Positions 17,974-27,431 of a DNA stretch of 64,000 nucleotides are shown piece by piece. The position numbers were made by a program, and so were the translations under genes. The stretch spans positions 62,001 to 126,000 of the forward strand of contig JAWKWT010000001.1 in the NCBI GenBank assembly GCA_041397365.1, given 5' to 3'. Position 1 is the stretch's first letter. Each line of letters opens with the position of its first letter. The notes beneath the pieces are model-generated. The model saw only the letters and a list, made by a program, of their open reading frames with translations. It ran no database searches and had not been told where the DNA came from. Source of the stretch: P52-10 sp041397365 (lineage in GTDB: Bacteria > Pseudomonadota > Alphaproteobacteria > Rhizobiales > Xanthobacteraceae).

Positions 17974-19639
17974 ATAAAAAGCAGAAACTCGAATTGACTT
18001 GGGTGGGCAAGGAGAACCGGCCGCGGCTGGAGCCGCGCATCCTCCTCGAAGATTCCGAGAAGTCTACTCATGCTGGGCATCGGGTTGGAGACGAAGACAT
18101 CTTCGACAACCGGCTGATCTTTGGCGACAACCTGCTCGCGCTGAAGGCGCTGGAGCAGGAATTCGCCGGCAAGGTGAAGTGTGTTTTTATTGATCCTCCA
18201 TACAATACTGGCAGCGCATTCGAGCATTATGATGATGGAGTAGAGCACTCGATTTGGCTTGGCTTGATGCGGGATCGTTTGGAGGTAATCCGGCGGCTGC
18301 TAGCGGATGACGGATCGCTGTGGATCACGATTGATGACAACGAGGCACATTATCTCAAAGTGTTATGCGATGAAGTATTTGGCAGGTTTAACTTCGTTGC
18401 CAATGCGATCTGGCAAAAGAAATATACAGTTGCCAATGATGCAAAATGGCTGTCGGAGAACCACGATCATGTTTTGATATATGCGGCAAACAAGGAAACC
18501 TGGCGTCCGTATCGCCTTGAGCGCAGCGCCGACATGGATGCGCGCTACAGAAATCCGGATAAGCATCCCAAGGGCCCTTGGAAAGCGACCCCCCTTTACG
18601 CAAAGAGAACAGGCTCTGACAAAGAGCAAAGCTTCACATACAAATTCAAGAACGGCGTCGTCTGGACACCTCCAAGGGGCACATCTCCTCGCTTTCCTGC
18701 CGAATCTCTTCGGCAAATGGATGAAAACAATGAAATTTGGTTTGGAGCTGACGGCAAAGCAACGCCGTCACGTAAGACCTTTCTAAGAGAACTAAAAGTG
18801 TCCGGTCCGCCAGCTGCTACTATCTGGCTTCATTCAGAAGCTGGAAACAATCATGAAGCAAGGGAGGAAGTTAAGGCAATAAACCCCAATGATGCTTTTG
18901 CGACTCCAAAGCCAGAAAAGCTTATTAAGCGCGTTCTCGATATCGCAACTGTTCCCGGTGACCTCGTTCTCGACCCTTCGCTGGTTCCGGCACCACCGGC
19001 GCCGTTGCCCACAAGATGGGCCGCCGTTGGATAATGGTGGAGCTGGGCGAGCATTGCCACACCCATATCATCCCGCGCCTGAAGAAGCTCATCGACGGCG
19101 AGGACAAGGGCGGCGTGACTGAGGCGGTAGGCTGGCAGGGCGGTGGCGGGTTCCGCTACTTTAAGCTGGCTCCTTCGTTACTCGAAACCGACAAATGGGG
19201 CCGCGAGGTCATCAGCAAGACCTACAACGCCGAGATGCTGGCTGAAGCCTTATGCAAGATTGAAGGCTTCACCTACGCGCCGAGTGATGCCGTCTACTGG
19301 CAGCATGGCCATTCGACCGAGCGCGATTTCATCTACGTGACGACCCAAACCCTCGGGATCGACCAACTCCAGCAATTGAGCGAGGAGGTCGGCTCCGATC
19401 GCTCGCTGCTCGTGCTGTGTTCAGCATTCCGGGGTAACGCGGACCGTTGGCCGAACCTCACCGTGAAAAAGATTCCTAATCACATTCGTTCCCGCTGCGA
19501 ATGGGGCCACGACGACTACAGCCTTAACGTCGAGAACCTGCCAAAGGCGGCGCCGCAGGCTGAACCCGAAGAGGCAGCGCCGGACAAGGCGGCGAAGCAG
19601 CCCGATCTATTCGGCGCGAAAAACGGGGGCGGCCGATGA
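17970..19639 (+). pseudogene. mod: Type III DNA methyltransferase (Mod), frameshifted in its AdoMet motif
   Basis: Beta-class amino-methyltransferase of a type III restriction-modification system. DPPY (FIDPPYNTG) is at residues 75-78. The reading frame breaks at about 18974-18977, exactly where family members read LDPFAGSGTTG. One C is missing from what should be GAC-CCC-TTC. The second frame resumes with HKMGRRWIMVELGEHCHTH and runs to 19639. As written the AdoMet-binding loop is destroyed. Adding one base restores a roughly 556-residue Mod. The central part (about 18180-18950) is much more AT-rich than both ends, marking an exchanged target-recognition domain. It overlaps both neighbours by four bases. 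Confidence 0.88.
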
Positions 19640-22305
19640 ATCGTCATGTGAATTCCATCGCAGGCCGCCTAAGCCTTCGCGCCCCGCAGCGTCAGTCTCT
19701 CGAATTCCTGGATCGGATCACCGAGATCGTTCCACCGAAGAAGGGAACGGACCTCGACGCCGCGCTCACCGCAATCCGCAGTGAGTTTCCGACCGTCACC
19801 GATTTCGAGCGAGAGTTCCCCAGTCTGTGCTTCGCGCTGGCGACGGGCGTAGGCAAGACAAGGTTGATGGGTGCGTTTATCGCCTATCTGCACTTGGCGC
19901 ACGGCCTCAAGGAGTTTTTCGTACTGGCGCCTAACCTTACCATCTATGACAAGCTGATCCGCGATTTTTCGCAAGGCAATCCCAAGTATGTGTTCAAGGG
20001 CATTTCGGAATTTGCCGTATCTCCGCCCATCATCACGAACGGCGAGAATTACGAGCGGCAGCTCGGCGATCTGTTTCCGGTTCGGATCAACATCTTTAAC
20101 ATCTCGAAAATCAATTCCGAGGTACGGGGCGGACGCACCCCTCGCATTCGCAGCTTCCGAGAGGAAATCGGCGAGAGCTATTTCGACTATCTCGCTGGAC
20201 TCGACGACCTCGTTCTCATCATGGACGAGTCGCACCGATACCGCGCGTCGGCCGGTATTCGCGCTGTCAACGAATTAAAACCGGTTCTCGGGCTTGAGCT
20301 TACCGCCACGCCTTTCGTTGAGACCAGCCGAGGACCGACGCCCTTCAAGAACGTCATCTTTGACTATCCCCTCGGACGCGCCATGGCGGACGGCTTCGTG
20401 AAGGAGCCGGCCGTCGTCACGCGGAAGAATTTCAACCCGGCCGGGATGTCGGTCGAAGAGATCGAGCGCTTGAAGCTGGAGGACGGCGTCCGGCTGCACG
20501 AGAGCGTCAAGGTCGAGCTGGAAACCTATGCGCGAGAAACGGCGAACCCTATCGTCAAGCCGTTCTTGCTCGTGATCGCCCGCGACACGACGCACGCAAG
20601 CCAGCTTATGCAGCTAATTCAGTCCGACGGTTTTTTTGAAGGCCGTTACGCGACGAAAGTTATCCAGGTCGACTCCAGTAAGACTGGCACCGAGGAAGAC
20701 GAGATGGTGGAGCGACTGCTCAAAGTCGAGCAGACTGACGAACCCACCGAGATCGTGATTCACGTCAATATGCTAAAAGAAGGTTGGGACGTCACCAACC
20801 TATACACCATCGTGCCTCTGCGGGCCGCCAATGCGCGCACTCTCATTGAGCAGTCCATCGGCCGTGGCCTTCGTCTCCCCTACGGCAAGCGTACCGGCGT
20901 TACCGCCGTCGATCGTTTGAATATCGTGGCGCACGACAGATTCCAAGAAATCGTCGAGGAGGCGAACAACCCCAACTCGACGATCCGGCTGCAGCAGGTC
21001 GTGCTCAATCCCGATCAACTGCAGCAAAAGACGGTGACTGTCGTCTCACAATCCCAACTTGCTGCAAAGCTTGGCCTCAAGCCGGACCATCTCACCTCGA
21101 GCACGCAAGTTTCGGGATTCAATGAGGCGCCGGCCGTTTTCAATGCGGAAGAGCAAAAGATCGCGCAGATCACCTACGACGTGATTCGGAAGTTCGAATC
21201 GCAGCCAGAGAAACTTCCGAGCGTCACGTACCTCCAACAACCGGCGGTGCAAGCCGCCGTTCTGAAGGAGGTGACGAAGCAGTATCGGCCTGTGCAGATG
21301 GAGCTTACGGGTATCAGTCAGCAGCCCGATCTCGCCGCGGTCGTCGCGAAGACGACGGAAATCGTCGTCCAGCAGACCATCGATATCCCCCGCATCCTTG
21401 TGGTTCCGAAGGGGGAAGTGAAGTCAGGTTTCAAGCCATTCACATTGGACCTGTCGACAATCAACTATCCCGCGCCTGACGACGAGCTTTGGATTCGGCA
21501 CCTGCGCACTGAGCAGGTCGATGTGGTCGGCCTCGGAAGCGGCAGCGTCGATGAACAACGTCTGGAAGACTACGTCGTCAGCGGCCTAATCGACTTTGAC
21601 GATGTAGCCTATGATGAGCACGCGGACCTGCTTTACGACCTTGCGGAACAGGTGGTCACGCATCTTCGCAGCTACCTGTCCGCCGACGACGCACGAAAGG
21701 TTCTCCGTCTCCATCAACGGGATATAGCGCGGTTTGTCCATGCGCAGATGCTGAAGCACTTCTGGCAGGATACCGAGGTGGACTACGAAGTTGTGGTGAC
21801 GCGAGGCTTCACAGCGCTTCGGCCAAGCGCCTACACGGCAGCCGTAGATGAGCGGCCGCTCGACTTCAGGACGTCTCCCGCCGACAAGAGCAACATGTCG
21901 AAGTATCTCTTCGGCGGCTTTGCCCGATGTCTGTACCCGATTCAGAAATTCCAGTCAGACGCTGAGCGGAAGCTCGCTGTCATTCTGGAGCGGGAAGCGC
22001 TGAAATGGTTCAAGCCTGCGAAGGGCCAATTCCAGATCTATTACAAGAGCGGCGGCGACACGCCCGAGTATCAGCCGGATTTTGTGGCCGAAACGAGCGA
22101 CCGCATCTTCATGCTAGAGCCCAAAGCATCGAATCAGATGACGGACCCCGATGTGCTGGCCAAGCGCGAAGTAGCGGTGACTTGGTGCAATCAGGCCTCT
22201 GAACACGCGCGCGGCCACGGAGGTAAGCCCTGGACCTACGTGCTCATCCCGCATGATGTAATCGCGGAGAACATGACGATCGAGGGCTTATCGAGGCGGC
22301 AGTAG
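19636..22305 (+). CDS. res: Type III restriction endonuclease subunit (Res)
   Basis: 889-residue Res subunit. The superfamily 2 helicase core has Walker A ATGVGKTRL (about 69-77), Walker B DESH at 197-200, LTATPF, and the helicase C motif IEQSIGRGLRLP. The C-terminal nuclease motif is PEYQPDFVAE...MLEPKA (PD-x-ExK). It cleaves DNA only in complex with Mod after recognising asymmetric sites and translocating. The length is normal and the frame intact. It begins at ATG 19636 inside the Mod stop and is the last gene of the helicase-AIPR-AIPR-Mod-Res operon. Confidence 0.92.
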   Translation: MNRHVNSIAGRLSLRAPQRQSLEFLDRITEIVPPKKGTDLDAALTAIRSEFPTVTDFEREFPSLCFALATGVGKTRLMGAFIAYLHLAHGLKEFFVLAPNLTIYDKLIRDFSQGNPKYVFKGISEFAVSPPIITNGENYERQLGDLFPVRINIFNISKINSEVRGGRTPRIRSFREEIGESYFDYLAGLDDLVLIMDESHRYRASAGIRAVNELKPVLGLELTATPFVETSRGPTPFKNVIFDYPLGRAMADGFVKEPAVVTRKNFNPAGMSVEEIERLKLEDGVRLHESVKVELETYARETANPIVKPFLLVIARDTTHASQLMQLIQSDGFFEGRYATKVIQVDSSKTGTEEDEMVERLLKVEQTDEPTEIVIHVNMLKEGWDVTNLYTIVPLRAANARTLIEQSIGRGLRLPYGKRTGVTAVDRLNIVAHDRFQEIVEEANNPNSTIRLQQVVLNPDQLQQKTVTVVSQSQLAAKLGLKPDHLTSSTQVSGFNEAPAVFNAEEQKIAQITYDVIRKFESQPEKLPSVTYLQQPAVQAAVLKEVTKQYRPVQMELTGISQQPDLAAVVAKTTEIVVQQTIDIPRILVVPKGEVKSGFKPFTLDLSTINYPAPDDELWIRHLRTEQVDVVGLGSGSVDEQRLEDYVVSGLIDFDDVAYDEHADLLYDLAEQVVTHLRSYLSADDARKVLRLHQRDIARFVHAQMLKHFWQDTEVDYEVVVTRGFTALRPSAYTAAVDERPLDFRTSPADKSNMSKYLFGGFARCLYPIQKFQSDAERKLAVILEREALKWFKPAKGQFQIYYKSGGDTPEYQPDFVAETSDRIFMLEPKASNQMTDPDVLAKREVAVTWCNQASEHARGHGGKPWTYVLIPHDVIAENMTIEGLSRRQ

Positions 22306-22741
22306 GGTCCAGCCAAGTTTTTGCGATGATCGGTACGCGAGATTTTCACCAACTCTGATTGTCGGGCGCGCGGCTAACGCCTTGAGATTTCTAGCTCCAC
22401 AGCGCCGTACCACGGCCCCCATAGTCCAGAGGTCGAGAGAAAGAAGGGCAAACGGAGAACAGGTGGGCCGCCAACGCGGTTTCCGGAGTCCAGAGGTCTC
22501 GATGAACAAGGCCGCATTTACTGCGGATTCCAACTGAGTGCGCTCGATCAGAGAACGGTTTCGGACGGGATATTGGCGGAGAGAGCGACCGCCTCCGCCT
22601 AACTCGCCTAGCGCCGACAAGCGTCGCAATGATATAAGAATTCAAGAAATTACGATGATTAAGGCTTTTCTTTGATACGGAGACGACCGATAGTAGCCGG
22701 CAGCAACCGGCAACGATGCCGGGGGTTGATCCGGGGGGATT
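22306..22741. other. Non-coding junction between the defence operon and the integrase element
   Basis: No gene is seen. It contains two direct copies of AGTCCAGAGGTC (22423-22434 and 22487-22498), the 15-bp attL-like repeat at 22573-22587, and the integrase upstream region. The 12-bp repeats could be integrase arm sites, but they lie outside attL. Confidence 0.5.
22573..22587 (+). repeat. attL-like 15-bp direct repeat of the tRNA-Ser 3' end
   Basis: TTGGCGGAGAGAGCG is identical to 27167-27181, which is the 3' end of tRNA-Ser(GGA) including its encoded CCA. The copy lies 154 bp upstream of the integrase start, the usual place for attL in tRNA-targeted elements. Confidence 0.85.
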
Positions 22742-23959
22742 ATGGCACTTAACGCTCAGCGCGTATCGAGATTGAAAGAGGCCGGACGCTACGGAGACGG
22801 CCAGGGCCTTTATCTCCAGATAACCTCGACCGGCGTTAAATCATGGCTGTTTCGCTACGAACGAAATGGCCGGGAACGTCAAATGGGGCTAGGGCCATAC
22901 CATACGGTCTCCCTACAACAAGCCCGTGAGCGGGCAAGGAAGGCGAGAGAGAGGCTCCTTGACGGTGAAGACCCTATAGACGCCCGACGGAAAGAACGCG
23001 CCAGGCAAGCCCTGGAGTCCGCCACGTCCTTAACGTTCGAGCAGGCAACGATATCCTATTTCGACTCGCACGAAGGAAAGTGGAAGAATCTCAAGCATCG
23101 CGCTCAATTTTTATCCACGATGCGGACCTACGTATTTCCGAAGCTGGGAAAGCTCACAGTTTCGGACATCGAAACCGGACTCATTGTGCAGGTGCTCGAA
23201 GCAATCTGGGCCAGCAAAACGGAAACTGCGAGCCGCGTCCGGGGTAGAATCGAGAGCGTTCTCGATTGGGCAACTGTCCGCGGCCTTCGGAAAGGTGACA
23301 ATCCGGCTAGGTGGCGAGGTCATCTTGAACATATTTTGCCAGACCGTGGGAGCATCGCAAAGACCAAGCATCATCCTGCGCTCGCATATACCGCCATTCC
23401 GGAATTTCTGACTAACTTGCGGAAGCGAGAAGGAGTTGCCGCGCGCGCGTTGGAATTCTTGATTCTAACGGCGGCCAGAACCGGCGAGGTGATCGGCGCA
23501 ACTTGGGACGAAATTGACCTAGTCCAAAAGACTTGGACTATTCCTGCGTCCCGCATGAAGGCAGGACGCGAACACAAGGTGCCTCTGAGCAACCGAGCTC
23601 TTCAAATTCTGAAAGTCACGCCGGCAGAGGGAAGCAACAAGTTCCTCTTCATTGGCTCGCGAGCTCGTGGGCTGAGTAACATGGCGATGGCCGCAGCGGT
23701 TCGCCGCATGGACTACAAAGATATCACCGTTCACGGATTTCGGAGTACATTTCGCGACTGGGCAGCGGAAAGCACCAGCTACCCAAATCATGTCGTGGAG
23801 ATGGCGCTTGCTCATACCATAAGCAACAAAGTCGAGGCGGCTTACCTCCGTTCGGACCTGTTCGACAAGCGCCGAAAACTGATGGAAGATTGGGGACTAT
23901 TTTGCGAAAGCAAGCAACGACCCGTAGATGGAAGCGTGGTGCCGATAAGAGCAAGGTAG
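22742..23959 (+). CDS. int: P4-type tyrosine integrase
   Basis: 405-residue integrase with an N-terminal DUF4102 arm-binding domain (LYLQITSTGVKSWLFRY), a SAM-like core-binding domain, and a catalytic domain. Catalytic residues are visible: R246 (TAARTGEV), H331-x-x-R334 (HGFRSTFRDW), H358 (ALAHTISNK) and Y368 (AAYLRSDLF). GGGGGG before ATG 22742 serves as ribosome-binding site. P4-type integrases target tRNA 3' ends, in agreement with the repeats at 22573 and 27167. The gene is intact and may still be active. Confidence 0.93.
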   Translation: MALNAQRVSRLKEAGRYGDGQGLYLQITSTGVKSWLFRYERNGRERQMGLGPYHTVSLQQARERARKARERLLDGEDPIDARRKERARQALESATSLTFEQATISYFDSHEGKWKNLKHRAQFLSTMRTYVFPKLGKLTVSDIETGLIVQVLEAIWASKTETASRVRGRIESVLDWATVRGLRKGDNPARWRGHLEHILPDRGSIAKTKHHPALAYTAIPEFLTNLRKREGVAARALEFLILTAARTGEVIGATWDEIDLVQKTWTIPASRMKAGREHKVPLSNRALQILKVTPAEGSNKFLFIGSRARGLSNMAMAAAVRRMDYKDITVHGFRSTFRDWAAESTSYPNHVVEMALAHTISNKVEAAYLRSDLFDKRRKLMEDWGLFCESKQRPVDGSVVPIRAR

Positions 23960-23969
23960 GAGCCGCCCG

Positions 23970-24378
23970 AAGTACGCCTCGCCGCCTAACAGAAACACAG
24001 ACGCCTTTACTGTTGCTGATAAGAAGCTTCTGGCTCGGCTAATCACAAAATACGGCACTCAATTAGTCATTGATATGGCGCGAGAAACTCCTCCTCGCGA
24101 CGAGGGCGACCAAGTACGGGCGCGCTGCCTATATTCGACGCGATCCATTTCGCGCAGTGGGTTGATGAGGTTGCCGAAGATCTCCGGCAAGCAGGAGATA
24201 AAAGCCCCGTCCGCAAAGCGCTGCTCCAAGCTTTTCAAATGGAAATGGGCAGTGGGATGCCACCGAGCACGATCAGGCGTTTCAAAGCTGGTTTCAGAAC
24301 CGGAAGAAGAAGCTTCATCAAGGCCGACGTGATTTGAAACTCTCGCTGGAAAGCGAACCGAGACTTAGGCGCAAATAA
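23970..24378 (+). pseudogene. Integrase-associated small protein with two frameshifts
   Basis: Three consecutive frames read as one protein. The first has VADKKLLARLITKYGTQLVI and MARETPPR. The second has DAIHFAQWVDEVAEDLRQAG and KALLQAFQMEMG. The third has WFQNRKKKLHQGRRDLKLS and ends EPRLRRK. Each join needs one missing base (about 24105 and 24288). No clear start codon is visible; the left limit is approximate. Function unknown. Confidence 0.5.
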
Positions 24379-24479
24379 TTCGAACAATTTAATTCCGCCT
24401 TACGCATTCACTCTTCGATGGGCATCTTGGCAGCGTGTAACGGCGCATTACGACGCGCCGAAGAGCGGAGAAAAATTAG

Positions 24480-24698
24480 ATGCAACTTCACAAGGTCGTT
24501 CGTCTCGTCGATCTGCCGAATTTCGTAGGTCTTAAGCGTACGAGGATCGAGGAGCTTATTGCGCTCGGTGAATTTCCAAAACCGGTCAAGCTGAGTGCGC
24601 GCCGGAAGGCGTGGATCGAGGCAGAGCTCATCGATTGGCAGCAGCAGCGGATTGCGCTGCGTGATGGAATTTGGCGCAAACCGCTCGACAAGCCATAA
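24480..24698 (+). CDS. AlpA-family regulator
   Basis: 72-residue AlpA-like winged-helix protein: VRLVDLPNFVGLKRTRIEELI, then GEFPKPVKLSARRKAWIEAEL and IDWQQQRIALRDG. AlpA proteins control integrase expression or act as excisionases in P4-like elements. An upstream GGAG about 12 bases before the ATG may serve as ribosome-binding site. It lies between the integrase and the Rep-like pseudogene. Confidence 0.85.
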   Translation: MQLHKVVRLVDLPNFVGLKRTRIEELIALGEFPKPVKLSARRKAWIEAELIDWQQQRIALRDGIWRKPLDKP

Positions 24699-24769
24699 GG
24701 AAATAGCTATCCCGTCGCCTTCCGCATAAGACGACGGAGCAAGCTCAGAACGCGAAAGGGGCGTTCCGA

Positions 24770-25636
24770 ATGCAAATATTACCTGATTTTCGGGCTGTAC
24801 CTAAGCCTGCAACAGTAACTGCTTATCTCGACAAGGTGCAATTCTGGCTACGAGAGCCTTCACAACAGAAATGCTCGAAACGTTGCGCAAGCAGTGTGGC
24901 CGTGGCGGTCTGTATGCAGAGTCGAGAGCAGCAAGATTTGATGCTCAAATGCGTCAGCGCATCGAATTGCGCCAGCCCTCCTATGATGTCCTGAGGTCGC
25001 TTGCAAAAGAAACGGATGATGCCTTCATAAACCGCGCAGAGTTCGCGCTCGATTTTGGTTCGAGACACCGTCCCGTCGTGACGACGGCTTCGAATATCTC
25101 CATCACCACTTGGTACGGCGCTATCATGGAAGCGGCAGGAAATTCGATGCTACCGCGGAAGGGCCGGCCGACCCATCCGACAGGAAAGTATCGAGACGAC
25201 CGAGACAAGATATGATGCTGGCAGATGGGCTCCAAATCTATTGATCGCCTACAAGGAGAAGCATTCACGGATTACAGGCGAGATTAATTGCGTACATCTG
25301 GAATGGCGGTGTAATGGCCGGTCGGCGATACGTAGAGCAGGTATCGATTCAGCGACAGACCTAGTCCAGCTCGATTACCGGCAATTCTGGAGCGAGCGCT
25401 TCCTGTTACTCGCGGCTCCGTGCGGTCGAATCGGGCGGCTATTTCGAAATCGTTCAAATGGCGGGAAGAGTCGTTGCGATACGCGCCTGGACCGACGTTT
25501 AGGGCACGTATTCGTCAGCGGCTACGATACCGTTCAGGATATGATCGATCATTGCGGAAAATCGCTTCGTCTTCGTCGCGCTCTAACAGAAATGCCGAAC
25601 GAGGCTTGGTTACCATCCAATGGAGACTCTCTGTAA
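24770..25636 (+). pseudogene. Replication-initiator-like protein with three frameshifts
   Basis: Reading through four successive frames gives one protein of about 289 residues. It starts MQILPDFRAVPKPATVTAYL. After about 24858 it continues with MLETLRKQCGRGGLYAESRA. After about 25058 come FEYLHHHLVRRYHGSGRKFD and AEGPADPSDRKVSRR. After about 25200 it reads YDAGRWAPNLLIAYKEKHS and ends ALTEMPNEAWLPS. Each join is one missing base, and 867 + 3 bases is a whole number of codons. The layout and histidine-rich segment suggest a Rep-type protein of a small replicon, but the family assignment is tentative. Confidence 0.55.
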
Positions 25637-25723
25637 TATACCCGAAAGAATAGCCCATTCGCTGCAACTGCCCCCTCTGTCATAAATGATCGCGCGAGAG
25701 CAGCGCAAAGATTGAACAGAATT

Positions 25724-26188
25724 TCAATCTCCTAAAAAAGGAGTGATCCAAAAACATTGCGGATTAGAATTGAGTCGGTATCGCCCGTTGGCTTGGTCAA
25801 CGCACGTCCCAATACCGTGAGGAGAAAGGCCCGCTTCAATTGTCATTTCGCAGGTCAGCATCGATCCTTTGTCGCCTTTGAGATAGGCGGCAGTATTTGC
25901 GATGTTCGTACTGACAAAAGCATTTCGGCTTCCTACCGCTATACTCTGCCCTACTTGGGAGATGCCAGTGCTCGTCATCTGGGCTGAAGGCAGAATGCCT
26001 GTGTACGTGCCTGAAAATTGCTCTCCGCTGGCTGGGTCATAAGCGGTTACGTTACCTGAGCGTCTCGCCTTCTCGATTTGAAATTCAAGGACCCGACCTT
26101 GTTCGGAGTATATTTTTCCCGGCAACATGCCTCCGGTGACACAACCTGTGAGAAGACCAGCAAGCATCAATAATTGAAATTGTTTCAT
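25724..26188 (-). CDS. Small lipoprotein
   Basis: 154-residue protein with a lipoprotein signal peptide (MKQFQLLMLAGLLTGC; lipobox LTGC, lipidated cysteine at 16). The ATG at 26188 is chosen over the longer frame because a G-rich ribosome-binding site precedes it and the signal peptide starts there. The mature part is soluble, with an acyl-anchor-typical spacer and conserved-looking GTYTGILPS and MTIEAGLSPHGIGTC segments. Predicted location is the periplasmic face of a membrane. It is the only minus-strand gene in the integrase element. Function unknown. Confidence 0.8.
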   Translation of the reverse strand: MKQFQLLMLAGLLTGCVTGGMLPGKIYSEQGRVLEFQIEKARRSGNVTAYDPASGEQFSGTYTGILPSAQMTSTGISQVGQSIAVGSRNAFVSTNIANTAAYLKGDKGSMLTCEMTIEAGLSPHGIGTCVDQANGRYRLNSNPQCFWITPFLGD

Positions 26189-26532
26189 AGAAGCCCCCCA
26201 AGAGAGCTTGATCCTAGTCGGCGAAATGAAATGGGTATAGCCCCGTAAGGCGGTGCCTTTAACCGCCTTCGACCAATGAAATCGCTTATCTTTTCCGTTG
26301 TGTCGTGAGAAACCCCCGGTACAACCCGCGCTTCTTTCGCTATGTACGCGCCCTTCCCCGCTAGAGCAGGAGCCTCCTTGTAAGATCAAATCGAGACAAC
26401 CTAAGACATGCTTCGTCTGTCTGATCTTGGTTGAGCGTCGACAACAACCGTTCTAAAGGTTTAGGATTTGAACATTATAGCGCTGCACTTTTGTTGCCGT
26501 GCATTACCTGCCCTTAGAACAAATGGCTTTGG
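26189..26532. other. 344-bp intergenic region
   Basis: Divergent spacer between the lipoprotein and the membrane protein gene. No gene, RNA or convincing promoter motif recognised. Confidence 0.4.
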
Positions 26533-27094
26533 ATGACTCGACAGGAATTTCTTCCGGCTGGATTGAGGAAACTCTTCGGCCGAGCAATGCTCGCGCTTGT
26601 CCTAGGCGGCGTAGGTATCGCCCTCATTCTTCAGGGCCGCGACTACGCAGCCCAGTATATTGGCTCAACGGCAGCTTCGTTTATCGGACTCGGCGCGACA
26701 CTGGTGCTACTGCTTGGTCCAGTTTCGGGATCCCCTTTCCGATTTTGTCGAGAGATGGCAACAAAATCGGCGTGAAAAATTGGATGAAATCAAAGCCGAT
26801 GAACTTGATATGAAGGCGTCGAAGGAATGGACGACGTTCAAAACGTGGGCTGAACAAAATCCCTTAGTAGTCGAGCGCCTCTTGTTAGAGGTTGATGATG
26901 CGCAGGTGGACGATCCTGACCGCCGTGCTTGGAACTGGGAAAGGCGGAAGACCGAGGGGTCGAACGACCTGTACGATTTACAGAAGCTGTTTGATTGGCT
27001 TAAGGCCGAGCGCGATTTTCGCGCCTTGGGTTTCGATAGGCCACTTCATCATTCGAAGCGACCAAACCCAGATGGAAGGCCTGCCTCTGACTAA
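26533..27094 (+). pseudogene. Membrane-anchored protein, frameshifted
   Basis: The first frame gives two hydrophobic helices (AMLALVLGGVGIALIL and SFIGLGATLVLLLG). Around 26715-26735 the coding signal moves to the next frame with FVERWQQNRREKLDEI and a charged cytoplasmic tail ending NPDGRPASD. The total length is one base more than a whole number of codons, so a one-base insertion would explain it. I do not recognise the family. Confidence 0.5.
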
Positions 27095-27166
27095 TTTTTG
27101 GGGGCGGGGGTCCATCCGGGGGCTGACCCAGATTTCTAATAAAAAATTTAATGAAATCAAGCCCAT

Positions 27167-27181
27167 TTGGCGGAGAGAGCG
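27167..27181 (+). repeat. attR-like 15-bp repeat in the tRNA 3' end
   Basis: Identical to 22573-22587. It comprises the encoded CCA, discriminator and last acceptor-arm bases of tRNA-Ser(GGA). Confidence 0.85.
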
Positions 27182-27256
27182 GATTCGAACCCGCGATACG
27201 GTTTCCCGTATACACACTTTCCAGGCGTGCGCCTTCAACCACTCGGCCACCTCTCC
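27168..27256 (-). tRNA. tRNA-Ser(GGA)
   Basis: Class II serine tRNA on the minus strand: 5' GGAGAG acceptor strand at 27256, anticodon loop CTGGAAA with anticodon GGA, long variable arm (ATACGG/CCGTAT stem), T-loop TTCGAATC, discriminator G and encoded CCA at 27168-27170. Its 3' end is the attachment site of the adjacent integrase element. Confidence 0.95.
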
Positions 27257-27431
27257 AGCGCGTCCGCGGACCGTTCGGCTCGCCGCCGGGAGGGCGGCCC
27301 GGAAAGCCCGAGGATGCCGCCCCTCATGAATGGCGTCGGCCGGTTTTGCAAGGGCGATGATGGCCGAAAGCGACTTTTTTGCGTAGGTTTCGCCCGCCGC
27401 GGCGGAACGCCGCCGCGATCGGATCGGAGCA

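Larger units (their letters stand above)
22573..27181 (+). mobile_element. 4.6-kb integrase element in tRNA-Ser(GGA)
   Basis: Element defined by identical 15-bp direct repeats at 22573-22587 and 27167-27181, a P4-type tyrosine integrase just inside the left repeat, an AlpA-like regulator, a decayed Rep-like gene, a small lipoprotein and a frameshifted membrane protein. The right repeat is the tRNA 3' end, so integration preserves the tRNA. The size and content suit a decayed phage-satellite or plasmid-derived element. DNA left of 22573 would be an older insertion at the same tRNA. Confidence 0.75.

Noticed and set aside
18970..18980. Phase-variable Mod switch
   Set aside because: Phase-variable mod genes carry long simple repeats. 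Only a CCC run is here, so random mutation or sequence error is the simpler reading.
22306..22741. Structured non-coding RNA or retron in the junction
   Set aside because: No reverse transcriptase is nearby and no long stable stem was found; the region is explained by attL and the integrase promoter.
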